This document shows, piece by piece, positions 1 through 12,526 of a stretch of DNA of 64,000 bases (position 1 is its first letter; each line of letters begins with the position of its first letter). Made by a program: the position numbers and the translations under genes. The stretch covers positions 26,680,001 through 26,744,000 of the forward strand of contig NC_073354.2 of the NCBI RefSeq assembly GCF_027580225.2. The letters run 5' to 3'. The notes under the pieces were generated by a model. The model ran no database searches and was not told where the DNA came from. It saw nothing but the letters and a program-made list of their open reading frames with translations. Source of the DNA: Misgurnus anguillicaudatus. Lineage: Eukaryota; Chordata; Actinopteri; Cypriniformes; Cobitidae.

Positions 1-29
1 TGTCATTATTTTATTTATTACTCTGTAAA

Positions 30-185
30 ATGTTTATCCGTTATACCTGCCCAGGGACTACAGGTGAAAATTAGCAACTGTTGCTACAACCTGGCTCGAG
101 ACATGTTCTCTTGTTTTTTTAACAAGTTTAATGTTTAATTGTGCATTGTCCCTGTTTCAATTCCATTCCATTCCATTTAACTGTT
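30..185 (+). repeat. Possible LINE 3'-tail-like sequence
   Basis: Stretches such as CTGCCCAGGGACTACAGGTG and ATTGTGCATTGTCCCTG resemble 3' tails common in fish retroelements. Recognised from memory of similar sequences only; no boundaries can be defined. Confidence 0.3.
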
Positions 186-239
186 TAGAAGCAGATCTCC
201 TAGAAGTGGAAAAATCAGCACTTATCTCTGGGACTTTCC

Positions 240-920
240 CTTAAAACTGCAGTTGTTAAGCCCCTCCTGAAAAAGAGCAACCTGGATAACACTGTGTTGA
301 GCAACTACATACCAATCTCAAATCTTTCTTTCATATGCAAGATAATTGAAAAAGTTGTTTTCAATCAGCTGAACAAATTCTTAATTTCTAATGGTTACTT
401 TGACATTTTTCAATCTGGTTTCCGACCACACCACAGTACAGAGACAGCGCTCATAAAGATAATAAATGATATTCGCCTCAATACAGACACAGGCAAACTA
501 TCAGTGCTGGTGCTACTCGACCTCAGTGCTGCTTTTGACACTGTCGATCACAACATACTTCTTGACAGGCTGGAAATCTGGGTCTGGCTTTCTGGGATGG
601 TCCTAAAATGGTTCAGGTCATACTTAGAAGGGAGAGGTTATTATGTGAGTATAGTGGACATAAATCTGAGTGGACATCCATGACATGCGGAGTCCCGCAA
701 GGCTCAATTCTTGCGCCACTCCTGTTCAACCTGTATATGCTCCCACTAAGCCAAATAATGAGAGAAAACCAAATTGCCTATCACAGTTATGCAGACGACA
801 CTCAGATCTACTTAGCTCTCTCACCTAACGACTACAGCCCCATTGACTCCCTGTGCAAATGCATTAATGAAGTTAACAGTTGGATGTGCCAAAACTTTCT
901 TTTTTTTAAACGGGCCTGAC
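240..920 (+). pseudogene. L2-like LINE reverse-transcriptase fragment
   Basis: Non-LTR reverse transcriptase of the L2 group, truncated at both ends. Visible motifs are KPLLKKSNLD, SNYIPISNLSF (normally NYRPIS), [30 protein letters not shown] and HSYADDTQIY, the last two in a different frame from the first. So a frameshift lies near 610-680. The catalytic YADD is present, but no endonuclease or C-terminal part follows. The same family is better preserved at 30-32.5 kb. Confidence 0.85.
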
Positions 921-2122
921 TCAGTTTAAAAACTGGTTTCCAGCAGGTTAGTACAAGTGTAACTGTTCAATAAAAACAGTGTGTATGCTTTTTTGAAATA
1001 TGTGATAGATAATTGCTTTCTTATGGAAGATGGAATATCATTCAAAATTTTGGTCTATGTATAAAAGAAAGATTTCTGACCATAATTGTTTTTATATAAA
1101 GGGACTGGTATAAGCGCCTGTGATACTGAGTGAGACGTACTGGGCTGCGTTCCCCGAAACCTTCTTAGCTCTACGTCGTTCTTGAGTTGTACCTTAAGCT
1201 GTACCTTATCGTTAATACGTGTTTCCCGAAACGTTCTTAGTTACGTATCACTTCTGTAAGTGATTCATTCGGAAGGTTGGTCTGGAGCACTCTTAGCTAT
1301 ACCTTATCCCATTTGACTCCGCTAGGGGCCATCACTGTGATAAAAGCTTGTGTAGATTGCAGTCTATATAACTAAATATCTGTAAAAAAAGTTTAAGTAC
1401 ACTCCGTGTTAAATAAGGCATTTTTTTTTTATTTAAAGAATAAAATATTCAGATAATTAGACATTATTACACTGATGGTTGTTAGATTTTTAAGTATTTT
1501 TTTCAAAGGAATATCAGCTTCGAACTATTATTAGAGGCTTAAGAAACTATTAAAAAAAGAGTTTGGGTGGAGGAGTTGGTGAAACTATGGCAGGCAGCTA
1601 TACAGCGAATCTTAGTAGTTCATTTGTGCATTTCAAATCCGTTATATCTTTAGTTTACCAGCTATTTTAGCTGCAATAAAACGAATCAAGTAAAATCGCA
1701 TGCCACGGGAGCACATTCATCACGAAATCATAATTGTTGATTTTCCTACATATTACTATTGATGTTAATTCGACGTTGCATCAAAGTTTTTTTATGTTTT
1801 CTAACTTTAAGGCAGCTGCAGGGACGTGCACAGACATTTTGAGGGGCAGGGGCTCAAGTAAAATAAAGGGCACTTCTCATAATTATGTATTTTTTTCTTT
1901 TTTTAAACAAAAAAGTATATATATTAACGCAATTCTGACTTCCTTAAAAATTATTTAAAAAGTTAATTAATTTTATCTTCCTCAAACTCACGCAATTGTT
2001 TCATTTTCAAAAGATGTCTACAAAATAATCAGTTTACACAGAAACCATGCTCTCCTTAGTATTCTAGGTTTATAGAGCAGCAAATGAAACCATTACACAA
2101 TGTGCATGTTTTGAAAACATTA

Positions 2123-3263
2123 CAGTTTTTCTCAGTCGCTTTGGTACATTTCTCAGATCAGAATTGAAATTCTCAAAACTGCTTGTTCAATTCTCACATC
2201 ATTGTGTCACTTTTGCACATCAAAAAAGCAGTTTCTCATTTCTTTGAACAAGTTGCAAATGCTTTAGTATATCCATGCAAATGATTATGTACAATTCTCT
2301 GCTTTTTCCTACATTTTCAGTTGCTTATGTCATGTTGATCAAAATGTATTATAATGGGTCTCTGTTGAATAGTCTCACCCCTCACAATATTTAGGCATTA
2401 GTTCATAGTATAAGTCTTTACATGCAAAATGGTTGAACATGTTGTCAAAATACAGGATTATGGCCAAACATATTTCTATACATTTCCATTAGACATTTTT
2501 TTCTAAATCTGTCCTGAAATGGTAAATTGCTCCCAGGAGAATCTTGACTTTCTCTAACAGACAGAAACATCCCCAGCAAGCAAAAACCGAGACGTTGAAA
2601 TGACTGCTAACTATTGACCCAATATAGTCCAGCTATGAGTAACCCACTTCTACTCTAAATAACCTTGAATTTGATTACATGCCATTTTTGCCAAAATAAC
2701 TTGAAGACGTATGCTATTCCAACATGTAAGCAAAGTGTGTTCACATTTCTACTTTTGTTTTATTTCCTCTTCATGCTATGCAGTGCTTGCAGTGCTGTCT
2801 TTATCTTTCTTTATGGGAATGACATGGTCTTTCAACAAATTACAGTACAAACAGTAAAAGCGTAAATGTAAATTTTGTCAAGTCTCTTGCAATCAAACTT
2901 ACACATAACTTATACTAAGTGTAACTTACAATTTACAATACTTGTCGTCAAAACTGTAGCCATAGTTTACATCAGAACATCACTTCAGAGTAAACTGTTA
3001 TATTGACAACATGACTAAACAATTTGACTGTCTTATCCGTACACAATGACACAATGACTTGTTATTCTGATGGCACTGACATGTTCATTGACACAGATAT
3101 TTAATTTTGAGAGATGAACTAAGTATTTTGAGTAAAAGAGTGGCTTTTGCAGGTTATCCATGATGTTTTGCTATTTGTCCAAATTGTTGTGAGAAATGCA
3201 CTTACTGTTTTGCAAATTGTGAGTATGATTCGAGAAATGTACCAAAGCGACTGAGAAAAACTG
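2123..3263. mobile_element. TA-flanked (mariner-like) non-autonomous element
   Basis: The ends CAGTTTTTCTCAGTCGCTTT (left) and its complement (right) are inverted over at least 30 bp and flanked by TA dinucleotides (2121-2122, 3264-3265). It is 1141 bp long, and I see no transposase in it. TA duplication is typical of Tc1/mariner elements. The short reading frame at 2665-2865 has no recognisable motif. Confidence 0.7.
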
Positions 3264-3728
3264 TAAATTACACATTAATTACAAATTTGTTAAAATGCTA
3301 AAAGCAAAATTGTGACTGCTGAGTAGTGCTACATGCCAATAAATCCTATATGCTAGCGTTTAGCTGAAGTTCTATTAGTTTGCAATTAGTTGTTAATCAA
3401 AATCTGTATTTTTGTCTGATAAGGGCTCAAAATATAAGGTCTGTTTACTAATGTGAGCTTCTGGCATGAGCCTCAGAGCAGAGCTCAACATTATTATTCA
3501 TGACCCTTTCAAATAGGGCAAAAATAGACCATTTCATTCAAATGACAAATTCTAGGCTTGTAAATGGACATGTAAAAACGTTTAGGATAATTTTTGCACT
3601 TAATAAATGCCTTCTTTGTCAAAGAACAATTTAACATATTATGGCAACACATCCTTTGGCACCTTTAATCTTAGGTTTCATATTTATTAGGGTTACACAT
3701 GTCAGAAACAACAAATATAGATTAGGCC

Positions 3729-5552
3729 CAGGGGCGGATCTACCGGGGTGGCACGGGGTGGCAGTTGCCACCCTAAATAAAAGCATTGCCACCCCATATG
3801 CCACCCCAGCGCTGGTATCCTAATATATATAATATATACCCGAGTAGGCTCTTTCAACCAGAAAGTCAATGCAGCTTTTCTCTGTGTGTGTTTAGGGGTG
3901 GGAGACACATATCTGACGATGATTGGTGTGTGTGTCTTAGAGGGGGTGGGACAACTACATAGCTGATTATGATTGGCTTAATTTCCATCGTTAGCCAATC
4001 AGAGGCAGCAGAGTTCATACCCGGTCATAGCCAAGCACGCACAGTCAGTCCGAGCAGAAAGTCTTTTACCGTGTAAAAAAGCCCGCACAGTTTGCCAACT
4101 TGTTGACTTTGTCGCTATTTTAAGAAACTTTTTAGACCCCTTTAGCGACTTTATTAAAAATCGACCAGGACAAATCTAGCGATCTTTTCTGGTGTGGTTG
4201 GAGACTTTTGGAAACTGCCATGAAAGGATGCATCGCCCCATCCAAGGCACTCACATACAGCCCGGTTCTCACGCTGCAGTCCATCCGTGATCCGAGTCGC
4301 ACAAACCCGCGACAACAGAGCGATGGAAAGTACAACGAGCTCAAAACAAAGGTAGCGGACGCAAGCACAAAGTATAAAAAGCACAAACGTTACTTTTTCA
4401 TCGTTGAGGTGAAAGGCAAGAATGTTTATGAACGTGCAACTTATGCCCATCGATCTCTTCACGTCTGTAGCAAGTAATTCTGATCTATTAAAGCACCTCA
4501 CATCATCACGCATCCCTGCAAAACATTAGTGGTTTCTTTTTAGTGTCTTTAAATGATTAAGTTGAGCATCACATCACCAAATCAGAGTACTTAATACGGT
4601 CATATTTTACAGATAAATGTTGCATCAGGATAAAAATACAAAAATTAAACTGTTGATTGTTGTAAAATATTGCCTGAGTTGCTTGGTAGTTAAAACTACT
4701 GAACTGCAGGTTTGTGTAAGCAGTAAATATCTTTTAAGCAGTTCTTTTTTAGTTAGCCCGTCATGTCTTGTTAGCTACTTCAGCAATCAAAATATTCCAA
4801 ACGTGCATATATGAAATCGCTCATTATGATATTGCCTAATGTTTTTGTTTGTCTTCATTAAAGAGACAAAACTATTCAGTGTTGTGTATGTTTAGAAAGC
4901 TTGAAAGACAGCTTAATGCTGCATTTTCCAGGATAATATGAAAAGAAAGGCTGATATCCATTTTTTTAAACCAAAAAGAATAGAAAAATCAAATACTATG
5001 GGAGTGGAAGGTACAAATAAAACAGAAAAATATGTTGTGGAAGGGAGAGGAGTAGATGAAGTCATGAAAGAAAGAAACATATGGATGGCAAAGAGCTAAA
5101 AATAAGTGAATAGACAGAAATCCATCATGAAGTGAGTAAAAGGATTAAAGAAGAGGGTTATGAGATGTGTGCCTTTCAAATATGTTTTACATTAATATTA
5201 ACTAGGCAAACCTATTTTAATTATATAACAGTCTTTATACCATTATGTTCAACCTTGCTCATCATGGTTACAGTCAGTGTTTTTAGATATTGGTAAGATG
5301 TGTGTATTAAGACAAAGGGTGCTACAGTAGAGATGCTAAAGGTAGCTGCTTGGGTACTTATAGGAACATTTGTTGTTGCGTTTTTTGTTATAAAAATTTG
5401 AGGTCCAGTGTATACACCGAATATAGTATATACAGTATATCATTTCTTGTATCCACGACAACCATGCAAGGATGCTTACTTCATTGCCACCCCTCGTAGT
5501 TCTCATGCCACCCCCTTGCCACCCCATGAATATTTTTCTAGATCCGCCCCTG
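3729..5552. mobile_element. hAT element B, 8-bp TSD ATTAGGCC, inside hAT element A
   Basis: Ends CAGGGGCGGATCTA and TAGATCCGCCCCTG are perfect inverted repeats, and ATTAGGCC is duplicated at 3721-3728 and 5553-5560. Both ends also carry GCCACCCC-rich sub-terminal repeats. It is 1824 bp, so an internally deleted derivative. A remnant coding start is described separately. Confidence 0.85.
4938..5099 (+). pseudogene. Remnant N-terminus of a hAT transposase
   Basis: A 53-codon frame opens directly after a TTTTCCAG acceptor-like site. It starts MKRKADIHFFKPKRIEKS and then ends after AKS. The KRKxDIxxFFKPK start is typical of hAT transposases of the TTF/ZMYM-like type. The zinc finger and catalytic RNase-H-like parts are absent, so this is a decayed 5' exon of the parent element. 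Confidence 0.5.
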
Positions 5553-7804
5553 ATTAGGCCTATTTTATATTTTACTTTTTGGTGATGTAAGTAAAAATTC
5601 GGACTGGGAAAGTAAAATACTGAACCATTAGATTACTCACCCCAATCTACTACATCACTCCAGTTTAACACATTATAGCCTACTTATTTAACAGCCTTAC
5701 AAAAAACGCAAACAAAAAAAGCTTACTACTGTAGTTAGCAATTATTTTATTGTTTGTGCTTTCTTATTTTATGAGCAGTCTGTTTAAACTACATACACTA
5801 TACTGTTGCAAGTTTGCAACTCTTCAGGTTAATATGGGATTGACGTGGAAAACAATGTCCCTGCATCGTTATGTTTAATAACGTGTCCCATATTTTGTGC
5901 ATAAAACTGTAAATATAAGAATGCTTTCTTCCTCACACACTTACCGGTAGCTGCCTGCAATCATACACATCGCGTCTCGTTCAGGCTGAGATTTGGCGCT
6001 TCTTACAAGCGCGAATGCACTGCAGCATACACGAGTAAAGACAAGACCAATCATAAAGCGAAGTAGGTTAGAGAGGCGGGACTTAGGAAAGGTAAAGCCA
6101 ATCATATTAGGGATGTGAGTTTTGGAGGCGGGACTCATCGTTAACCGTTTGTGTACCACAAATAGCGCTATTTTTCTTTGTATAAGAGTTTAAATCTCAT
6201 TTAAATGATTCCTGAATAAATTCATGTTAAATTAAATAAGTAACAAGTAAAAAACACAAGAAACAGACAGACATCAGTTGTTATATGAATAAAGATCATA
6301 TTATTAAAAAAAAGCACCCCAGGAAAAAAAGGGCACTTTTTCTCCAGGAATAAAAAGGGCAGGTGCTCAAGCCCCCTTTTATTTCTATGTGTGCACGTGC
6401 CTGGGCAGCTGCATGCATATTCTTTAAAAACATTCAAAAGAAACTGCTCCACTTGATTACTGCTTGTATAAGGTCAACAAATTTTCCACATTAAAACTAA
6501 TCAAAGCTAAAATGTAAAGCAATCATAATATATATTTATATATCATATAATATATATTTTTATGTTATGTTTAAGGTAAAAACAGACAGGCGCGGCTCCA
6601 GAAATGCGTCCATTAAGCGTTATCCGCATTGTAAACGCGCTGCTTGCGCATCCATTGTCCAAGCACAATAAACGTGTGAATTAATGAACAACAATTTGTT
6701 TTTATATATTTTAAGTGTAATGCACAGCCAAGCCAGGTGACTTGCACGACCCACCTTATTCCCCTGTGCAACGCATTTATTGGAAACCCCTAATATAAAT
6801 TATCCTTTAAAGTGAAGGCATAATGGATGCATTGGAGCAGTTTAAACATGATACGTTTGGAAATGAATTGCGGGTTTTGCACGGGTTTGATATAAAATAA
6901 AAGGTTGAATTTAGTTGTTTGCAATTTGAAATAATTTTTACAAGATATTCCTAATAAATTTAACTTGAACTATTTCTGAAATGTTTATTTAATCAACAAC
7001 ACCGCTATCTCATAACACAGCGAAACCTATTACATAAAGTGAATAATTGATTGTCGAGCAATCAATATCAACCTATTCAGCACCATCGCCGTGGACAGCA
7101 CCTGCTAACGTCGTACGTAAGAAGGAATACCTTAAGAAACCCGCTAAGGTACCGTTCGGGAAACACGCCTAGAAAAGGTAAACCTGTAGTTAAGGTTTAA
7201 CTTAAGAGTCTTTGTAGCGCGCTAAGAGACAACGTTGTCAGGAAACGCAGCCCTGGTCTAATATTATCTGATGGATGAATTGCAGCAAATATTGGTGTAG
7301 GAGCATTTTGAATTTGATTATATAATCGTGCTATTGGTTCAGTAATTTCCTTAGTGGTAAGATACCAGATTGGAAGGCAATAAGACATTGTAGATAACAC
7401 AACTGCATGTAAGTACATTTCAGAAACAGAAGAGGAAAGATATGATCTAATCTTGTTGTACACAAAAAGTTTCTGATTCAGTTTTTTTGTTAAATCAGAA
7501 ATGTGATCCCGGTATGCAAGATGTGTATCAAATAACACGCCAAGATATTTATAGGTCTTTACAAAATCTTGATTTGCAAAGGTAATAGGGTTAGCATACA
7601 TTCACTTTTTTTGCATTGATGGTCAGATGATTATTATTTAACCAACCATATAAGCACTAAAGGTCGAATGTTAATTTGGAATTTATGACATCAGGATATG
7701 AGACAGAAAAATATCACAGTATCATCAGCATACAGTAAGCATTTTGAATATTTACACGTTTTACTTAGGAAGATCATTATAAAAGAAAAAGTAAGGGTCC
7801 AAGA

Positions 7805-8010
7805 CACTGAAAAAAATGATTCTTTCAATTTACTAATTTTTTTAAGGTAAGTGGTTGCAATCAATTTATTTAAGCTGCATTTAAACCAAAAAAATAGTAA
7901 AATAACATAAAATAAGAAAAACTTTAAAAAAAAAATGTAGCTTAAATAAATAGATTGCAACCACTTACCTTGAAAAAATGAGTAAATTGAGTGAATCATG
8001 TTTTTCAGTG
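7805..8010. mobile_element. Foldback MITE, family F1
   Basis: The two halves are near-complementary: CACTGAAAAAAATGATTC and the complement of CACTGAAAAACATGATTC at the ends, with AAGGTAAGTGGTTGCAATC repeated inverted inside. A one-armed copy lies at 8189-8275 and a third at about 48360-48512. No target duplication is clear. Confidence 0.7.
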
Positions 8011-8188
8011 AATACTGCCTTGAGGAACAGCTGTATCACAGGCTAAAGATTGAGATATTACATTTTAAAAGATTGCGACCTGTTTGTCAAAAAAGAAAAA
8101 AGCATTTCTATAAGGACAAATTAAATGAGCAAAGTCTGTGATTCACTGTGTCAAAGGCTTTACAAAAGTCAATAAAAACACATCCAGT

Positions 8189-8275
8189 CACTGAAAAAAA
8201 TGACTCATTCAATTTACTCAATATTTTTAAGGTAAGTGGTTGCAATCAATTTATTTAAGCTACAAAAAATTAGAA
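8189..8275. repeat. Partial copy of foldback family F1
   Basis: Begins CACTGAAAAAAATGACTC and runs through GGTAAGTGGTTGCAATC to TTTAAGCTAC, the left arm of the element at 7805-8010. The right arm is not found. Confidence 0.6.
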
Positions 8276-8490
8276 AAACCTTTATTAAGTGCCATATGTA
8301 TTTGTTCTGTAAAAAAATAGTAATGTAGACACAGTAGATCGCTTCGCACGGAAAGCGTGTTGACACTCGTTGAGTCAGTTATACATTTCTAAATAAGAAA
8401 TTAACTGGTTATGCAGGTGTTTTTCAAGCAACTTCAACATTGCTGGAAGTATTGCTATAGGGCTATAGTTTGACACAAGATTATCATAAT

Positions 8491-9670
8491 ATATAACTAT
8501 TTCTCAGTCTCTTTATTAGAATACAACCAGAAAATACAGTACAGGAAATGTGTATGTAGTGTTAAAAACAGTATAAAAGTATAAGCTGAAGTGTCAAGTA
8601 TTTAGGTTAAACTCCCCTTCCACTTGAGCAATATAGGCAACTGCATGAACTCTTAAACCTAAATGAAATTAAATCCTATTTTTTCTTATTCTAATCGAAT
8701 GACTTCAGGACTTCAGTCTCCTCAAAAAAGCTCAAGATGTGTTTTTATGCTTTCTTTCTTTCTTTTATTTTGGACAGCCTCTTGAGATGTATCATCTCAT
8801 TTTCAAGAGGATCCTTAACTCATTAATTGAAAATAACAACCAGAGCCACACTTGCTCAATACACATACATTAACACATACAAAAATACAAAAAAAAAAGA
8901 AATACTCACATGACATCATTTACAGTATGCTCCACCACAAAGCCACCACCAACCCCAAATTATACAGTAATAATTTATATGATTACATTGACATAAGTAA
9001 ATCAACATGAACTGATCACATAACAATGCAACAGTATAATGCAAAATTCAAAAGAGCACAAGATTTCTACAATATAGACTAGGAAAATCCTTAGTTAGGA
9101 CATGAGCATGTTGTCTTTAAATATGAAGAATATGCCAATAGAGGTCACACTTAATACTGACTGATGCATGGAAATTGTTTTGTTTTTAATTTTGTGTACA
9201 TATTTCCTATATTTTCTGTTTGTATTTTAATAAAAAAGGGTGAAAAAATAAGGATGGACATTAAAACTTCGCTAAAACAACAAAGCTGGTGATGGTGGCG
9301 AAAGGCTTTTGCACAGTACTGTATATATACGTATATACTGTAACATAAAAAATCAAACAAACAAAATCTATTAAATCATTGCTTTGCCAGTGAGCAGGTT
9401 CAGAAATTAACATGTTTAATAGCATTGTACAAAGAACACACTTTTTTATAATAAAATAATAATGAAAAAAATAAAATGACACACCGGTTGTCTTATCAAG
9501 GCTAGTTTTAACAGTTAATAATTTTGCTTGTATCTTAAATACTGTAGTTTGGCACATTTCCCTAACAGATAGTATTCTCTAGATTAAAGACTGTTTCAAT
9601 TCATTTTTTACAATTATCTAAAAGTTAATAAGCACATAAAACATCTGAAATTTTATATTTAAAACGAAAG
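8491..9670. other. Intergenic stretch without recognisable gene
   Basis: AT-rich. A short inverted pair is seen at about 8780-8815 (CCTCTTGAGATG / CATTTTCAAGAGG). Around 9385-9480 the sequence resembles 15428-15660 (AGTGAGCA-TTCAG-AATTAA, AATAGCAT, ATAAAATAATAATGA), probably a dispersed repeat. The small reading frames have no motif or splice support. Confidence 0.4.
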
Positions 9671-9675
9671 AATGT

Positions 9676-9840
9676 CATTTTGTGTTGATTTTGTGTTACA
9701 TTATACCACATGTTGTGTTAAAAGTAACACAAAATGTGTTGTTTCAATAATAACACAGAGATGGGTGGATTCTGGGACAACGCATTTAGTGTGTTGTCCC
9801 AGAATCAACACTAATGTGTTGTTTTTTAACACATTCGTTC
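9676..9840. repeat. TGTGTT-rich foldback element
   Basis: Repeats of TGTGTTA/TAACACA surround a perfect 13-bp inverted pair (ATTCTGGGACAAC / GTTGTCCCAGAAT at 9769-9805). Likely a small non-autonomous element; ends not defined. Confidence 0.5.
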
Positions 9841-11770
9841 TAATTGTTTAAACATCATGGACCGTATTTACTTTTGTGTTCTGTAAAATGATTCAAATAA
9901 AAGATAATGTGCACATTTGCTGTAATGTCGTATATAATAATTATTTATGTAATCACGTAATGGACAGTAGGTATTTACATCCCTTAGGCGAATTAACCGC
10001 AGGGGATATTCATAGAACCCGTAAGTTCAACTTTGAACCTTTATAATTACTATAAGTTCATATTTGAACGTTTAAGTTCTTTTTTTAACTTTAAAGGTTC
10101 AATGACTTTAGTAAAGGAATAACTACCCTTGTTTTTTATTGGCTTGATTATCATTTGTATAATCGTTTTACCTAAATAGTTAATTTGTCTACACTGTTCA
10201 TCTTTAAAATAACCATATTTATTTTTTGTTTTGTAGTAAAAATACAATAAAGGGACTAGTGTAATGCAGACATTACCATAATGTTTTCCTTTTATCAAAT
10301 CAAAGATTTAATAAGATGAATATACATCCACAATAATATATATTATTTTTATTTATTTAAATTTGTTTGGAAATTTTAATGAACTTTCACTGTAACTTAC
10401 TATTCCTTATGTTTATGGTAAATTATTAGGCAATTGATTGAACAAAACAAGAATACCTTGGCACCATTTCAGTAAACAAAATTCTAAACACCAAAACGGC
10501 ATGCATTGTTGTTGTTGTTGTGTTTCAGGAAACAATCATTTCTGGACGTAAAAGCACATACCATAAAAGGTAGGGAACAGATATGTTTCTTTGAGATACC
10601 AGTATGAATCTTTAATGTACTAATACGCACTCCTTAGGTACAGATGTGTGACGTTTGAAATGTTACTGCCCCAGTTACAGCTTTTGGACTGAGTGTACAT
10701 CTGTGTTGTATTTCACTTCTTATTTTCTTATCTGTACATGTACTTACTACCTTCACTTGTTATACAAATCACAACACTATACAAATCACAACACATACAT
10801 AGGAAAATGTTGGCGTTATTTTGTCACTGGCTCCAGCTAGCATACTGCTCTCAATAATTCCCTTCCAGTCTTTGTGCTAAGCTAGCGGGGGCTGCGTCAG
10901 ATAGAGTTACAGCACGCATGGAGACTTGAACAAGGGCAGTCACATGAAGGTATTGTTATGATTCAGTCATAACCATTCTCACTGGAAGTTCTGACCATTA
11001 ACAAAAAACAAGTTTTATTTGGTTACTTGCAGTTGAATTTTTTCATGTTTTTTTGTTGTTAGGTTTGCACTTCACCACAATTGCATAGTCTGCAGTCAGC
11101 AGGATCCGGTATTATGTATCCAGACCATATCATGGACCTGTTTCCAGAGACAACAGCTATATGCCAGCAAAGACCATGATATCATTCAAGTCCTTGAAAC
11201 AGATGTACTGCAAAGATCCTGTCAACTAAACAGCCCTAAATTACAGATCCAAGAGGAGTACAGAGGTACGGAGGAGTTGACCTCCAAGTCCTTGAACAAG
11301 CACTGAGAATATTATGAAATCGACTTCCAAAATAATCGTATTATTATTTCTCTTTATATAGTATTGCTATAGCTAGGGACACTCTTAACGGCTTGACGTG
11401 TACTTTTTTCTCAAACGGCACATATAAAAATGTTCAGGGACACAATGAAAATGTATCAAGAGACATCTGCAAATCTTCATTTTTTCTCTTTTTATCATCT
11501 CTCAAATATGGGTAGGTTTCTTCAAAAAATACAAAATTTTTATAGATAGATAATTGCGTTTTTGTAAAGGACTTTTGATAGAGAACAGATTCAGATCGAT
11601 GATCAAAACCTACAGAGTTTGAACTGTTTGCCCTAAAGGGCTCATTATAGATGTGCGTAAGGTCTATGGCATAGTCGTGATGCCGTAGATTATGCATCGG
11701 TTTTCATTTATACTTCTGCGTCGTCTTCCACGTCGACGTGCAAACACACACCACACGCAGACTGCTGGTA
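9841..11770. other. Intergenic stretch without recognisable gene
   Basis: Contains a GTTGTT run near 10510 followed by an acceptor-like TTTCAG and a donor-like GGTAGG about 40 nt later, a possible chance mini-exon. 11440-11640 is similar to the interior of the TTAA element at 16212-16718 (TTTTTCTCT, AAATATGG, CAGATTCAGA-CGAT-ATCAAAAC), so a decayed relative sits here. No coding motif seen. Confidence 0.4.
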
Positions 11771-11771
11771 G

Positions 11772-12165
11772 CAGGGCTTTACACTAACTTTTTGCACTGG
11801 TGCGCCTAACTATTTTTCTTGGGTGCACTAGCACAAAAGTTAGGTGCACCCAGATTTTTGACCGCATCGCATTTATAGTTTACCCAAAAATAAAAATTCT
11901 GTCATAATTTACTCACTTTCATGTTGTTACAAACCTGTATAAATGTCTTCATTCTGGTAAACATGACTGAAAATATTTTGAGGAATGTTTGTAACCAAAC
12001 TATTCATGAGCCCCATTCACTTCCATAGTATTATTTTTTGCTACTCTGGAAGTGAATGGGGCTCATGCTCGGTTTGGTTACAAACATTCCTCAAAATATC
12101 TTGCTTTGTGTTCATGATCAGAACAAAGAAATTTATACAGGTTTGTAACAAAATGAGGGAGAGTT
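11772..12165. repeat. hAT-type end followed by a long palindromic MITE
   Basis: CAGGGCTTTACACTAACTTT at 11772 looks like a hAT end; its partner is not found. 11883-12165 is a palindrome of about 280 bp: AAACCTGTATAAAT, GAGGAATGTTTG and CCCCATTCACTTCCA all recur as complements around a centre near 12030. Confidence 0.6.
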
Positions 12166-12526
12166 AGCCATGATTGGACAAAATATAAGGCATTGACAGC
12201 TGAGTGGTCAGCAGTGTTTGAACACTCATAAGCGCTTATATTTATAATTACCTGATAAATTGGTATGATTGCAGTGAATCCAAAGGGATGTCCAAAAAAA
12301 CTCAAGTAGAATGTTAAATGTTTAAAGTTTAATGTCTCTTTCTCGCCGCCCTATGTAAACCCAGTGATGGCATACGCGTGATGAGCTTGCATCTTGCATT
12401 ACCTTAAATTACCCTAAATTATGGTCATAATGATTTTTTTTATTATTTATGTAAAGTTACACTCACAATAATAACAAAACATTGTGCTTTTTTAAAATTA
12501 TTAAAAAAGTGTTTTGTGCTGCATTG

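Larger units (their letters stand above)
1819..6403. mobile_element. hAT element A, 8-bp TSD GGCAGCTG
   Basis: Terminal inverted repeats CAGGGACGTGCACA and, at the right, the complement of CAGGCACGTGCACA, with a second matching block (GGGCAGG-GCTCAAG). Perfect 8-bp duplications lie at 1811-1818 and 6404-6411, the hAT signature. It contains the TA element 2123-3263 and hAT element B 3729-5552. No transposase is readable. A partial inverted relative lies at 34783-35156. Confidence 0.8.
1143..7252. mobile_element. Outer DNA transposon with 3-bp TSD (PIF/Harbinger-like), hosting other elements
   Basis: The ends are inverted: GGCTGCGTTCCCCGAAAC at the left and the complement of GGCTGCGTTTCCTG at the right, with further similarity such as CTTAAG-rich sub-ends. 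A CTG target duplication flanks it (1140-1142, 7253-7255), and a 3-bp duplication points to PIF/Harbinger. No transposase is recognisable. Most of its length is made of later insertions (1819-6403). Confidence 0.55.
7258..8490 (-). pseudogene. Decayed non-LTR retrotransposon reverse transcriptase, minus strand
   Basis: Reading down the minus strand from 8490: SNYSPIAILPAMLKLLEK (8380-8490), FIDFCKAFDTVNHRL (about 8130-8180), LLYADDTVIF (7695-7735) and YKYLGVLFD with the following domain (7258-7560). The order matches reverse-transcriptase motifs. It is split by the foldback elements 7805-8010 and 8189-8275 and carries frameshifts. The clade is not determined; it differs from the L2-like copies. 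Its downstream end is cut by the outer element ending at 7252. Confidence 0.75.

Noticed and set aside
4208..4477. 89-codon frame and overlapping minus-strand frames at 4132-4513
   Set aside because: Lie within hAT element B; no motif, and the overlap of several frames is typical of chance in less AT-rich DNA.
10528..10575. Possible mini-exon (TTTCAG ... GGTAGG)
   Set aside because: No adjacent exon, no domain, and a simple-repeat run creates the acceptor.
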